The notes: generated by a model not told the origin, from the sequence alone. Shown: positions 40,066-49,685, counted from the stretch's first letter. The stretch: 64,000 bases of DNA from Lachnospiraceae bacterium UBA3850 (GCA_002392655.1 DGHK01000016.1:1-64000); one strand, 5' to 3'. Program-made: numbers and translations.

Positions 40066-40881
40066 ATGGGAAAGAAAGTGGTTTTATCAGCAAAGGATCT
40101 ATCAAAGACATTTTCAAATGGTTCAGTTCAGCAGCATGTTCTGAAGAATCTGAATCTTGAAGTATACAAGGGAGACTTTACAGTGGTTATGGGAAATTCC
40201 GGATCAGGAAAGAGTACACTTCTGTATGCGCTCAGCGGAATGGACAGACCATCACTTGGAACAGTTACATACAGTGTGGAGGAAAAGGGAGCAAGTGATA
40301 TAGAGATATCGAAGTTCTCGAATGACAAGCTGGCACTCTTCAGAAGAAATCATTGTGGCTTCGTTTTCCAGCAGAATTACTTAAATGACAGTATGAGCGC
40401 TCTCGACAATGTCATGGTGAGCGGCCTGCTTAGGACAAAGGATAGAAAGGGGCTCGCCAAAAGAGCTAAGGAGCTTCTCGGAAAGGTTGAGATAGGAGAA
40501 GGTGATTATAAGAAGTTTCCGGCTCAGCTTTCAGGTGGAATGCAGCAGAGAGTAGCAGTAGTAAGAGGCGTGATCAATCAGCCGGAGGTGCTCTTCGCAG
40601 ATGAGCCGACAGGAGCTCTTAATTCACAGAATACGACAAATGTACTTGATATACTTTCAGACTTAAATGACCAGGGACAGACAATCGTGATGGTAACACA
40701 TACAGTCAAGGCCGCAGAGAGAGCGAACAGAGTAATTTACCTCTCCGATGGAGTTATATCGGATGAGATAGACCTTGGCCCGTACATAGGTGATTACAAG
40801 GACGAATCAAATCCTCAGAAAGAGGAAGCCGTTATGAGACACCGTAAACTTAAGGATTTTCTTGCGGAGCAAGGCTGGTAA
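40066..40881 (+). CDS. MacB/LolD-type ABC transporter ATP-binding protein
   Basis: 271 residues. Walker A is GNSGSGKST, signature LSGGMQQR, and Walker B VLFADEPTGALN. The DEPTGALN form is typical of MacB/FtsE-like ATPases that power permeases working on extracytoplasmic substrates. GGAG precedes the ATG. It forms an operon with the 800-residue permease 51 nt downstream. A response regulator and histidine kinase follow after a terminator and may regulate it. Confidence 0.93.
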   Translation: MGKKVVLSAKDLSKTFSNGSVQQHVLKNLNLEVYKGDFTVVMGNSGSGKSTLLYALSGMDRPSLGTVTYSVEEKGASDIEISKFSNDKLALFRRNHCGFVFQQNYLNDSMSALDNVMVSGLLRTKDRKGLAKRAKELLGKVEIGEGDYKKFPAQLSGGMQQRVAVVRGVINQPEVLFADEPTGALNSQNTTNVLDILSDLNDQGQTIVMVTHTVKAAERANRVIYLSDGVISDEIDLGPYIGDYKDESNPQKEEAVMRHRKLKDFLAEQGW

Positions 40882-40932
40882 AGCTCTGGGATACGGCTTG
40901 AAGAGCCCTAGCATACTGAAAGGTGGAAAACA

Positions 40933-43335
40933 ATGTATAAACTATTCTTTATAGCAAAAAACAACATGAAAAAACAGAAGGGTGATATGATAACATTTTT
41001 CATCCTTACCTTTTTAGCTGCATTTTTGATATTTGATTGTGTATCAGCAATCAGCGGTGCCGGAAAGGTGCTTGATGAGAGATTCAAGGATATAAACGGA
41101 GCTCATGTGCTTCTTATAACAGGCGACAGGGATGAAGAAAAAGAATGTGCAAGGAAAGCATTTTCGAAAAATGAGCATGTCAAGGATTTTGAAGAAACTC
41201 CGGTAAGCTTATTCGTATGTGATTATAAGAATAAAAATGAGGATGAGTTTTCACAGTTTCAAATGATTGCACAGAGCTTTGAAGAGAATCCTAAGTATAA
41301 TAATCTGGATATAGATCAGAGCAAATATGGTAAAAATGATATACTCATTCCTCTTTATCTGAAGGGAAGGTTTTCGGTTGGAGATACATTTCAGATAAAA
41401 ATCGGAGATGACATCTATGATTTAAATGTAGCCGGATATGCTGAGGATCCGTATTTCTGCTCCAGTGTAAATATAACAATTTATTATATTTATATGTCAC
41501 AGGATATGATGAATCAGCTGAAGGATGATCATCCTGATAAGGTTGAAACTATGGTATCATGCAAGGGTCTGGTTGATGAAGATGAACTCAGTGATGAGCT
41601 CGGAACAGCTGATATTGAGCATGAGGTAGGAGAAGAATATAAGAAGCTTATTTCAGACTATTCCGAGAAGAATCCTGAAGTTAATTATATGAATTATCTG
41701 ATGGTCAACTGGGATATGATGAGAGGTGGCTCACAGTTCCTTCCAATGATAGTTATGGCAATTGTTCTTCTGTTTGCGATTATAATTATGGTAATTGCAG
41801 TAGTTATTATATCCTTCAGTATAAAGAACTTTATTCAGAGAAATATGAAGAATACCGGTATTCTGGAGGCAAGTGGATACACGGTCAGGGAACTCAGAAG
41901 AGCACTTATTCTGCAGATATTTTTAATAGCATTTTTGGGTGCTTTTGCTGGAATCGCAGTTGCTGTTGCTACATATAACAGCTTTGGAGATATATTCAGT
42001 ATGATTCTTGGTCTTTCATGGAATCAGCCTGTCAGACCGATGATCGCAGCAGGTACTATGATCGGACTTCTGCTGGTTGTGTATCTTGTGGCAAGATATA
42101 TAAGCAGAGCTTACAAGAAGATAACGGTTCTGGATGCGCTAAGAGGTGGAATAACAACACATAACTTTAAGAGAAACAGCTTCTCCTTTGAGAAGACTCC
42201 GCTTCCTATCCCTGTAGTTCTTTCACTTAAGGACACTTCAAAAAGTCTTGGAAGAAATATCGTTATGGTACTGATAACAGTTGTGCTTACAGTTTCAACA
42301 CTCGTTGGCTTCGGTCTTTATGAGAATTTCGGAAGAGATTCAAATAAGCTGATAAGCTTTATGGGCTTTGAGATGGGAGATGTCTCCATAAACGGTTCTA
42401 AGGAAATTGGTGATGATCTAAGAGAGTTAGATGGTGTAACAAATGTATTGGGTTACTATGGTATAGAGCCTGTAGTATATTTTGGAGATGAAAAGTCAAC
42501 TGTTTACACATATGTTTATGATGATGTAAATAATGGACTTAATACCAGAATGATCGAGGGAAGGCTCCCTGCTCATGATAATGAGGTGATAATGACTGCA
42601 GCAGCAGCTGAAGATATCGGTGTTAAGGTTGGCGATGTAATTGAGATAGAGCTCGGTAATAAAAAGGCCGAATATATGGTGGTCGGATTTAATCAGAGAA
42701 TGGAAAGAATGGGTCGTACCATCATCATGAGTATGGATGCGGCAGATAAAATAGTTCCGAGTGTTCCGAGTGTCAGCTACGATATCCAGGTTGAGGACGG
42801 TAAAAGCTTTGAGTCTATGAAGTCTGAACTTGAAAGGTTTGCAGAGGATAAGGGACTTGATAAGGAAGCAATGAATATAGTTGATAACCAAAAAGTAATG
42901 AGTTCTACTACAGGTACCATAACAGATTCACTAAAGTCAATCAGTGTTATAATTGCACTGCTTACAATGCTGATAGTAATTTTCGTAGAGTCACTTGTTA
43001 TCAGAGCAAAGATAACCAGAGAGTGGCGCGGAATGGGAATAAGCAAAGCACTTGGAATGACCTCCGGTGGACTTATCTCACAGATAATGCTCTCAAATGT
43101 ACCGGCTATCATAACAGGTATACTGATCGGAGCACTGGTAAGCCAGCCACTTGGCGGAAAGCTCTGCGTAGCATGCTTCTCACTCTTCGGAATGAAATCA
43201 ATGGAGTTCAAGCTTCCTATGCTTATGATAATTGCAACAGGTATCGGAATACTTGTGGTAGCACTTTTCACTTCAGCCCTTCTCGGAATCAGAGTAAGAA
43301 AGCTTAAGCCTATTGAAATGATAACTGAGGAATAA
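40933..43335 (+). CDS. FtsX-like ABC transporter permease
   Basis: 800 residues with one N-terminal helix (about 18-38), a ~230-residue extracytoplasmic domain, three helices (about 275-400), another extracytoplasmic domain (about 465-650) and three C-terminal helices. The duplicated FtsX core (for example GILEASGYTVRELRRAL and GISKALGMTSGG) fits MacB-like mechanotransmission permeases used in antimicrobial-peptide export or resistance and lipoprotein handling. AAGGTGG precedes the ATG. It is downstream of its ATPase and upstream of a two-component system. Confidence 0.92.
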   Translation: MYKLFFIAKNNMKKQKGDMITFFILTFLAAFLIFDCVSAISGAGKVLDERFKDINGAHVLLITGDRDEEKECARKAFSKNEHVKDFEETPVSLFVCDYKNKNEDEFSQFQMIAQSFEENPKYNNLDIDQSKYGKNDILIPLYLKGRFSVGDTFQIKIGDDIYDLNVAGYAEDPYFCSSVNITIYYIYMSQDMMNQLKDDHPDKVETMVSCKGLVDEDELSDELGTADIEHEVGEEYKKLISDYSEKNPEVNYMNYLMVNWDMMRGGSQFLPMIVMAIVLLFAIIIMVIAVVIISFSIKNFIQRNMKNTGILEASGYTVRELRRALILQIFLIAFLGAFAGIAVAVATYNSFGDIFSMILGLSWNQPVRPMIAAGTMIGLLLVVYLVARYISRAYKKITVLDALRGGITTHNFKRNSFSFEKTPLPIPVVLSLKDTSKSLGRNIVMVLITVVLTVSTLVGFGLYENFGRDSNKLISFMGFEMGDVSINGSKEIGDDLRELDGVTNVLGYYGIEPVVYFGDEKSTVYTYVYDDVNNGLNTRMIEGRLPAHDNEVIMTAAAAEDIGVKVGDVIEIELGNKKAEYMVVGFNQRMERMGRTIIMSMDAADKIVPSVPSVSYDIQVEDGKSFESMKSELERFAEDKGLDKEAMNIVDNQKVMSSTTGTITDSLKSISVIIALLTMLIVIFVESLVIRAKITREWRGMGISKALGMTSGGLISQIMLSNVPAIITGILIGALVSQPLGGKLCVACFSLFGMKSMEFKLPMLMIIATGIGILVVALFTSALLGIRVRKLKPIEMITEE

Positions 43336-43342
43336 TCATAAG

Positions 43343-43383
43343 ACAAGTCAATGGGGACGGTTCTCATTGACTTGTTTTTTTTT
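43343..43383 (+). terminator. Intrinsic terminator built from a REP-like sequence
   Basis: ACAAGTCAATG (43343-43353) and CATTGACTTGT (43365-43375) form an 11-bp stem, followed by nine T. The core AGTCAATGGGGAC (43346-43358) recurs at 50454-50466, so a dispersed repeat appears to serve as the terminator. Confidence 0.92.
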
Positions 43384-43439
43384 AGTGAAAAAATATAAAA
43401 TATGATGTATTATAAAAGGTACGGGAAAGGAGCTGGGAC

Positions 43440-44180
43440 ATGCATTATAATTGTCTGATAGTCGATGATGAAGTCGAGCTTGCTAAGATGACAAAAGAAT
43501 ATTTTGAGATGTTTGATGTATCGACGGAATATGTTGAGAATGCAGAAGCATGTTATGAGTTCCTGGATAGTAACGAGGTTGACATAATTCTACTGGACAT
43601 TAATCTCGGAGATGGTTCCGGCTTTGATGTATGCAAGAGGATAAGGGAGAATTATAATCTTCCAATCCTGTTTATCAGTGCCAGACAAAGTGATGATGAT
43701 GTTCTCATTGCACTGAGTATCGGTGGTGATGATTATGTCAAAAAACCATATAGCTTATCTGTTCTTCTTGCGAAGGTAAAGGTCAACTTGAAAAGAATTG
43801 AACAGATAAAGGAGATGGCTGAGAAAAGTTCGGGACATGTATCATTTTCCGAGACAAAAGAAGATATAAAAGGTGGTAAGAGCCGGCCATCAGGTGAAGA
43901 AGTGCTCATACTTGATTCGTCCACTATGTCTGTGGTGCTTAAGGGTGAGAGAATACCGCTTAAGGCGAAGGAGTTTGCACTTCTTGAATGTCTCTACGAT
44001 CGAAAGAACACCATCGTCACAAAGGACGAGCTTTTTGAAAAGGTGTGGGGCGATACATTTTATGGTGACGGAACTCTGAATGTTCATATCAGGAAGCTGA
44101 GAGAGAAGCTGGAGGAGGATCCAAATAATCCTGTCATGATAAAAACTATCTGGGGAACGGGGTATATTCTTGAGGTCTGA
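43440..44180 (+). CDS. OmpR-family response regulator
   Basis: 246 residues. The receiver domain has D9 and D10, phosphoacceptor D53 (ILLDINLGD), S80 and K102 (KKPYS). After a linker of about 25 residues, the winged-helix DNA-binding domain begins at GERIPLKAKEFALLECL and ends with VWGDTFYGDGTLNVHIRKLR. AAAGGAGCTG precedes the ATG. The histidine kinase gene starts three nt after its stop. Its position next to the ABC transporter suggests control of that operon or a shared response. Confidence 0.95.
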   Translation: MHYNCLIVDDEVELAKMTKEYFEMFDVSTEYVENAEACYEFLDSNEVDIILLDINLGDGSGFDVCKRIRENYNLPILFISARQSDDDVLIALSIGGDDYVKKPYSLSVLLAKVKVNLKRIEQIKEMAEKSSGHVSFSETKEDIKGGKSRPSGEEVLILDSSTMSVVLKGERIPLKAKEFALLECLYDRKNTIVTKDELFEKVWGDTFYGDGTLNVHIRKLREKLEEDPNNPVMIKTIWGTGYILEV

Positions 44181-44183
44181 CAG

Positions 44184-45449
44184 ATGAAAGTAATCAGAAA
44201 TATCACATTTGCATATACCATTGTAATGGGTATCATACTTGCAATGATTTTTTCGCAGGTGGATAAGGTGTCGCTGGAACGAAGAGACGTGACCTACTAT
44301 AATGATCAGCTCTATCAGATGTACGAGATGTATCAGTCGGATGTTTCCGTGGATGAAATAGAGAAGAAGTATAACTGTAATATTCTGATAGCACCGTATG
44401 CGGCGTCAGAGCTATTTCAGGCATATCAAAATAGTGCACTGATCATGGATTTTTCTCCGGGGGATGAGTACATCGGTAAAATCATCTGGGATGATAAGGC
44501 CGATTCACTGAATTCGTACAAGAATACATTTTTATCTATAATGCTTATTGTATGGGGTGTTATGTTTCTAGTGGGATATCTGTTCATTTTTCTCATTTAC
44601 AGAAAAATGATACGTCCGGTAAGGGAGATGTCAGTTTATTCTTCTGAAATTGCAAAGGGTAATCTTGATGTGCAGTTACCGATGCATAAGCAGAATATGT
44701 TCGGCAATTTTGTTGAGAGCTTTGATCTGATGAGAGAAGAAATCAGAGCATCCCATGAGCGGGAGATGGCGGCGGACAAGGCTAACAAGGAGTTGGTTGC
44801 AGAGCTGAGTCATGATATCAACACTCCAGTGGCAACTATTCAGGCAGCCTGTGAGGTAATGAGCATCAAGTATAAAGATAATGAGGATGTTCTTGAGAAG
44901 GTCAGTGCCATTTCGCAGAAGGCTGAAACTATAAAGCAGATAATGGACAATGTATTTCAGGCAACCATGGAGGAACTTGATAAGCTGGAAATGCATATAA
45001 GTGATGAAAGTTCAGAATTGATCGAGGGTTATTTTCAGAGTCTTAAAAATTATGGTGATATAATTTTGGATAACCACATCCCGAGATGTCTCATAAGAAT
45101 TGACAGACTACGAATGGAACAGGTTATAGATAACGTAGTCGGAAACTCCCACAAATATGCGGGAACAGATATACATGTCAGCTTTGATGAATATGACAGA
45201 TTGACAGAGATTGATGCGGAAAATAACAGATTCATCAAGATAACTATCCGGGATAAAGGCCCCGGAGTTGAAGATAAAGACCTTCCTCTGATATTCGAGA
45301 AATATTACAGAGGAAATAATGTAAAGGATAAAAAAGGTTATGGAATTGGTATGCATCTGGTAAGGATGTATATGGAGAAACAAGGGGGAGGAGTAGAGTG
45401 CTACAATGATAATGGATTCGTTGTAGAGCTGCTCGTAAGAAAAACGTGA
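44184..45449 (+). CDS. Membrane sensor histidine kinase
   Basis: 421 residues. Two membrane helices (about 7-22 and 118-142) bracket a ~95-residue extracytoplasmic sensor. A HAMP domain (YRKMIRPVREMSVYSSEIAK) leads to the H-box ELSHDINTPVATI with phosphorylatable H210. The ATPase domain shows N-box DNVVGNSHKYA, G1 DKGPGVEDKDLP and G2 GYGIGMHLV. It pairs with the response regulator. It has a real extracellular domain, unlike BceS-type kinases, which lack one and rely on the transporter for sensing. Confidence 0.94.
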   Translation: MKVIRNITFAYTIVMGIILAMIFSQVDKVSLERRDVTYYNDQLYQMYEMYQSDVSVDEIEKKYNCNILIAPYAASELFQAYQNSALIMDFSPGDEYIGKIIWDDKADSLNSYKNTFLSIMLIVWGVMFLVGYLFIFLIYRKMIRPVREMSVYSSEIAKGNLDVQLPMHKQNMFGNFVESFDLMREEIRASHEREMAADKANKELVAELSHDINTPVATIQAACEVMSIKYKDNEDVLEKVSAISQKAETIKQIMDNVFQATMEELDKLEMHISDESSELIEGYFQSLKNYGDIILDNHIPRCLIRIDRLRMEQVIDNVVGNSHKYAGTDIHVSFDEYDRLTEIDAENNRFIKITIRDKGPGVEDKDLPLIFEKYYRGNNVKDKKGYGIGMHLVRMYMEKQGGGVECYNDNGFVVELLVRKT

Positions 45450-45488
45450 AAGTAAACAGGTATTAGAATCATATCAGAGAGGTGCGGT

Positions 45489-46895
45489 ATGGGAGAGAAC
45501 GAAGGCTATATTCTTTATCCAATTAAAAAATTCGTGGAGAACTATGCAGGTAAAAAGAGCATAAGACTTCATATGCCCGGACATAAGGGACAGTTTGGGT
45601 ACGAGGAGGATATTACTGAAATCCCCGGAGCAGACAGTCTCTATATGGCTGATGGAATCATAGCTGAGAGCGAGAGCAAAACAGCGGATCTGTTTGGTGC
45701 TCGAAAAACCTGCTATGGTACTGAGGGAGCGTCGCAGATCATAAAAGCTATGTGTTTTATGGCAATAAAGAAATATTATGAGAATAAAGGAATGCTGGCA
45801 AAGAAGCCAATAATACTTGCGGCAAGAAATGCACATAAGTCCTTTATCCATGCATCTGCTCTGCTGGAGTTTGATATAAAGTGGATGTATCCTGAAAAGC
45901 AGGAAGGTCGTTATAGTATATGCAGCTGTAATATCACGCCTGAGAGACTTGAAAGCTATATAGATGAGCTTCAGGGCGAAGAGTATCTGGACAGGGTGGC
46001 TGCAGTTTACATAACATCACCAGACTATCTGGGAAATATGCTTGACGTGGAAGGACTTGCAAGGGTGGCACATGAGCATAATCTGATGCTTCTTTGTGAT
46101 AATGCACATGGTTCTTATCTAAGATTTTTGAAGGAGGATCTGCATCCTCTTAGTCTTGGGGCGGATCTGGTTGCAGACTCGGCACACAAGACACTTCCTG
46201 TTCTTACAGGTGGTGCATATCTGCACATTTCACTGAAGGCACCGGAAGGAATAGAGGACTCAGCAAAAAGAGCTATGCTTATGTTTGGTTCAACCAGTCC
46301 TTCCTATCCGATACTTAAATCTCTGGATGAACTTACAGAGAAAATAAAGGAAGCTGATTTCGCGCGTGCTGAGAAGTACGTTGGCGAGCTGAAGAGTATA
46401 CTTCCTTGCCTGGAGGGTGAACCATTCAAGATAACCATTCCGGTTTACAAACTGGGAATGGATGGACGCGAGGTAGCAGAAAAACTCAGACGTGCAAACA
46501 TGGAGCCTGAGTATGCCGATCCAGATTATGTTGTTACGATGTGGTCTCCATATAATAAGTTCCCAGTGGAAAGCATATGGTTCAAGAGAATTGTAAATGA
46601 ACTTGTGGAAGGTGCAAAGGGAAGCCTTGAGGCAGAGTTTGCTGATATAGGAGTTAAGAAGCTGGACTGCAGACCAAGAGTGAGGTACCAGCCATATGAG
46701 GTGCTTTATACATCAAGCGAGACGGTTGATGTGGACAGAGGAATAATAGGCAGGATTGCGGCAGATTCCGTAGCTCCGTGTCCACCGGCCATACTTCCTG
46801 TGGTTGTCGGTGAGATGATAGATGAGGATGTTCTGGAAATACTTAGGTTTTACGATGTAAAGAAAATAGATGTACTTAAACTGGCAAGAGGATAG
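45489..46895 (+). CDS. PLP-dependent Orn/Lys/Arg decarboxylase-family protein
   Basis: 468 residues. It opens with the family motif LHMPGHKGQ and has the PLP-binding lysine K234 in ADSAHKTLPVLTGG. YGTEGASQ and LLCDNAHGSYL are further conserved blocks. Size and layout match the YaaO/SpeA-type Firmicute enzymes, which decarboxylate arginine or lysine to polyamine precursors. Substrate cannot be set from sequence by eye. The start has AGAGGTG upstream. proA follows four nt later, making arginine or ornithine metabolism a reasonable context. Confidence 0.9.
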   Translation: MGENEGYILYPIKKFVENYAGKKSIRLHMPGHKGQFGYEEDITEIPGADSLYMADGIIAESESKTADLFGARKTCYGTEGASQIIKAMCFMAIKKYYENKGMLAKKPIILAARNAHKSFIHASALLEFDIKWMYPEKQEGRYSICSCNITPERLESYIDELQGEEYLDRVAAVYITSPDYLGNMLDVEGLARVAHEHNLMLLCDNAHGSYLRFLKEDLHPLSLGADLVADSAHKTLPVLTGGAYLHISLKAPEGIEDSAKRAMLMFGSTSPSYPILKSLDELTEKIKEADFARAEKYVGELKSILPCLEGEPFKITIPVYKLGMDGREVAEKLRRANMEPEYADPDYVVTMWSPYNKFPVESIWFKRIVNELVEGAKGSLEAEFADIGVKKLDCRPRVRYQPYEVLYTSSETVDVDRGIIGRIAADSVAPCPPAILPVVVGEMIDEDVLEILRFYDVKKIDVLKLARG

Positions 46896-46899
46896 ATAG

Positions 46900-48231
46900 A
46901 TGATAGTTAGAGATGAAGTAAGAAAGATGAAAACTGTAGCACCGCTTGTGGCCGCTATGAGTAACGAGGCAAGATGCAAGGCGCTGGAGAAAATAGCAGA
47001 GAAGCTTGCAGAGAAGAAGGATGAGATATTTGCCGAGAATAAGAAGGATCTTGATGCGGCAGCTGAAAATAATGTTGCTGCTCCTATAGTTAAGAGACTT
47101 AAATTCGATGAGGGTAAGCTGAGAGATGTTATAGCAGGTATCCATCAGCTGATTACTCTGGAGGATCCGATTGGTAAAGTGACTCTTGACAGAGAGCTTG
47201 ACGAAGGGCTGAGACTGACACGTATCACGTGTCCTATCGGTGTAATCGGTGTTATATTTGAGGCCAGACCTGATGCGCTCGTTCAGATATCAACGCTCTG
47301 TATAAGAAGTGGTAACTGCCCTGTGCTTAAGGGTGGTAAAGAGACAACCTTCACAAACCGCATACTTTTTGGAATCATATATGATGCGGTTCTGGAAGCC
47401 GGATTCCCTGAGGGCTGCATGCTGGCGGTGGAACAGCATAATGAGATAGATGAGCTGCTTACTTGCGACGGGCTGGTGGATCTTCTGATACCACGCGGCT
47501 CCAATGCATTTGTCAGATATATCATGGATAACACGCATATTCCGGTAATGGGACATGCAGATGGAGTGTGCCATATCTATGTAGATAAGAATGCAGATAT
47601 GGATAAAGCGGTTAACATAATTCTAGATGCTAAAATGCAATATACCGCGGCATGTAATGCTGTTGAGACTCTTCTTATTCAGAGAGATGATGCGTTCCTG
47701 GAGAAGTTTATTCCAAAGCTTACGCAGGCGCTTGCTGAGAATAAGATCAAGCTCAGGGGAACTAAAGAATTTACGGATTTGATTGACAGATACGCAAGTG
47801 ATGTTAAAGATGGTGCGGCAGACGGTGGTGCGCTTGATTATGAGTCTGTGGACGAAAGTGATTTCAGGGAATATCTGGCGCTTATTGTTTCGGCAAAGCT
47901 TGTGGATGGAGTTGATGAGGCGATTGATCATATCAATCTCCATGGTTCGCATCATACAGACAGTATTATCACTGAGGACAGCACTGTTGCTGATAGATTT
48001 GTTCAGCTGGTCGATTCGGCTGGTGTGTATGTAAACTGCTCAACAAGATTTGCGGACGGTTTCCGTTATGGTTTCGGTGCGGAGGTCGGAATCAGCACAA
48101 GCAAGATTCACGCCAGAGGACCTGTGGGTCTCGAAGGACTTGTAACCTACAAATATAAGCTGGTCGGACATGGTCAGATAGTAGGGGACTATGCGTCGGG
48201 GAAGTCACATTTTAACTTTAAAGATCTGTAG
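46900..48231 (+). CDS. proA: Glutamate-5-semialdehyde dehydrogenase (gamma-glutamyl phosphate reductase)
   Basis: 443 residues. Second step of proline synthesis, reducing gamma-glutamyl phosphate with NADPH. Characteristic blocks are PIGVIGVIFEARPDALVQI, LKGGKETTFTN, the catalytic cysteine in YTAACNAVETLL and INLHGSHHTDSI. GAGGATAG precedes ATG 46900; ATG 46927 is an alternative. It follows the decarboxylase gene by four nt and precedes a small hydrolase. proB is not in the window, unlike the usual proBA pair. Confidence 0.97.
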   Translation: MIVRDEVRKMKTVAPLVAAMSNEARCKALEKIAEKLAEKKDEIFAENKKDLDAAAENNVAAPIVKRLKFDEGKLRDVIAGIHQLITLEDPIGKVTLDRELDEGLRLTRITCPIGVIGVIFEARPDALVQISTLCIRSGNCPVLKGGKETTFTNRILFGIIYDAVLEAGFPEGCMLAVEQHNEIDELLTCDGLVDLLIPRGSNAFVRYIMDNTHIPVMGHADGVCHIYVDKNADMDKAVNIILDAKMQYTAACNAVETLLIQRDDAFLEKFIPKLTQALAENKIKLRGTKEFTDLIDRYASDVKDGAADGGALDYESVDESDFREYLALIVSAKLVDGVDEAIDHINLHGSHHTDSIITEDSTVADRFVQLVDSAGVYVNCSTRFADGFRYGFGAEVGISTSKIHARGPVGLEGLVTYKYKLVGHGQIVGDYASGKSHFNFKDL

Positions 48232-48246
48232 ATCGGGGTTGATACC

Positions 48247-48840
48247 ATGGAAAGTAAGATATGTGTTTTGTTTCCGGGCATAGGATATACAGTGGACAGG
48301 CCGCTAATTTATTATACCGGTAAATTATTTAAAAAGCTGGGATACGAGGTGATACAGCTTAGGTACGAAGGGCTTCCGAAGAAAAAGGGGAATGATGTTT
48401 CCAAAATGGGAGATACCTTTAAAATGGTAATGGAGCAGACGAGATCACAACTTAGCGAGATTTTAGATAGTGCAGCTTGTGATAAGTATGACAGTATTGT
48501 TTTCGTGGGAAAAAGCATCGGTACGATAGCGGCTACCGTCTATGCAGCTGAGATGGTGGAGCAAGGGAGTGTGACCGGACTTGATAAAAGGCTTAGATTT
48601 GTTTTTATGACACCGCTCGCAGAAACATTTAAAAAAGCTGTGTCGGTTCCGTCAATTGCATTTCACGGGACTTCTGATCCGTGGGTTCAGACAGAAATAG
48701 TGGAGCGGGAGTGTGAGAGAATGGGAACAACGCTTTATAAGTACAAGGATGCCAATCACTCGCTTGAGACAGGTGATGTTGAGGCGGATATCGAGAGTCT
48801 TGGCGATGTTATCAGGAAGATAGGGCAGTTCATCAATTAA
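48247..48840 (+). CDS. Small alpha/beta-hydrolase-like protein
   Basis: 197 residues with an alpha/beta hydrolase layout. FPGIGYTVDRPLIYY is an oxyanion-region segment, the nucleophile elbow is VGKSIGT (Ser), and a late Asp (GTSDPWV) and His (DANHSLETGD) complete a plausible triad. GKSIG differs slightly from GxSxG but keeps it. It may be a short esterase or peptidase. The ribosome site is modest. It is the last gene of the decarboxylase-proA run and ends at a hairpin. Confidence 0.75.
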   Translation: MESKICVLFPGIGYTVDRPLIYYTGKLFKKLGYEVIQLRYEGLPKKKGNDVSKMGDTFKMVMEQTRSQLSEILDSAACDKYDSIVFVGKSIGTIAATVYAAEMVEQGSVTGLDKRLRFVFMTPLAETFKKAVSVPSIAFHGTSDPWVQTEIVERECERMGTTLYKYKDANHSLETGDVEADIESLGDVIRKIGQFIN

Positions 48841-48849
48841 GTTAGAAAT

Positions 48850-48880
48850 TATAAAAACCTCTTGACAAGGGGTTTTTATA
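48850..48880 (+). terminator. Hairpin overlapping the next promoter
   Basis: 14-nt arms 48850-48863 and 48867-48880 (AAAAACCTCTT / AAGGGGTTTTT core, one G-T wobble) with a 3-nt loop. The T-run lies inside the 3' arm. It can end transcription from the hydrolase gene, and the same DNA contains the -35 box of the next gene. Confidence 0.65.
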
Positions 48881-48890
48881 AGACTATAAT
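48862..48890 (+). promoter_or_regulatory. Perfect consensus sigma-A promoter
   Basis: TTGACA (48862-48867), exactly 17 nt, TATAAT (48885-48890): both boxes match the consensus fully. The -35 and spacer fall in a hairpin, and 8-bp inverted arms TGTTCACG (48890-48897) / CGTGAACA (48919-48926) lie at and after the start site, so strong but controlled expression is likely. Confidence 0.9.
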
Positions 48891-48954
48891 GTTCACGAAA
48901 TTACATTTATGAATAATACGTGAACAAGAGTTGAGAGTAAGGAAGGTGATAAAA

Positions 48955-49668
48955 TTGTTTAAAGCAGAGAGAGCCATAATAATGGCGGCAGGAATGGGGA
49001 CACGTCTTAAGCCGGCAACGGATGATACTCCGAAGCCTATGGTGAAGGTTAATGGCGTAAGAATAATCGATACTGTAATCGATGCGCTTCATGCAAATGG
49101 AATAAATGAGATACATATCGTTACAGGATATCTGGCCGGAAGATTTTCTGAAGTTAAGCAGAAATATCCGGATGTTGACATCCTCTACAATCCCTACTAT
49201 GCGACCAGAAACAATATATCATCTATGTTTGTAGCGAGAGAGTATCTGCAGAATGCCATTTGCGTTGATGGAGATCAGATCATTTATAATCCTGAGATAC
49301 TTAGTCCGTATTTTGATTATTCAGGATATGCAGGCAGCCTGCTCCACGAGGAGACAGATGAGTGGGTTATGCAGACAGACGAGCTTGGAATAGTTACGTC
49401 CGCATCTATTGGCGGAAACCATGGATGGCAGCTTTTCGGTATCTCAAGATGGACAAGCGAGGATGGACTTAAGCTTAAGAGATATATCGAGGAAGAGTAT
49501 CTTGTAAAGAAAAATTATGATATCTGGTGGGATAACATACCGCTTTTCATTCATCCGGAAGATTTTAAGCTCAAGGTCAGAAGGATAATGAAGGGTGACT
49601 TAAAAGAGATAGATAATTTCTACGAATTGATAGAAGTTTGCGGAAGAGACGTAAGGAAGGCCGGTTAA
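48955..49668 (+). CDS. Nucleotidyltransferase, LicC-like (phosphocholine cytidylyltransferase type)
   Basis: About 237 residues. The NTP-transferase signature is IIMAAGMGTRLKPATDDTPK, and a VDGDQIIY stretch supplies the metal-binding Asp. YNPYYATRNNISSM and the late WWDNIP motif resemble LicC, which makes CDP-choline for teichoic-acid or polysaccharide decoration. No choline kinase or licD gene is nearby, so a different sugar or alcohol phosphate is possible. TTG 48955 is preferred because GGAAGGTGA lies just upstream. It is driven by a perfect promoter and converges with the flavin reductase gene, overlapping at stop codons. Confidence 0.85.
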   Translation: MFKAERAIIMAAGMGTRLKPATDDTPKPMVKVNGVRIIDTVIDALHANGINEIHIVTGYLAGRFSEVKQKYPDVDILYNPYYATRNNISSMFVAREYLQNAICVDGDQIIYNPEILSPYFDYSGYAGSLLHEETDEWVMQTDELGIVTSASIGGNHGWQLFGISRWTSEDGLKLKRYIEEEYLVKKNYDIWWDNIPLFIHPEDFKLKVRRIMKGDLKEIDNFYELIEVCGRDVRKAG

Positions 49669-49685
49669 GCCTTCCTTCTTTTTTT
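49653..49685 (+). terminator. Terminator spanning the convergent stop codons
   Basis: AAGGAAGGC (49653-49661) and GCCTTCCTT (49669-49677) form a 9-bp stem whose loop contains both stop codons (TTAA), followed by CTTTTTTT. The T-run serves the plus-strand gene; the minus strand has no equal run. Confidence 0.9.

Noticed and set aside
42777..43367. 196-residue minus-strand reading frame opposite the FtsX permease C-terminus
   Set aside because: Mirrors codons of the plus-strand membrane helices and lacks a ribosome site.
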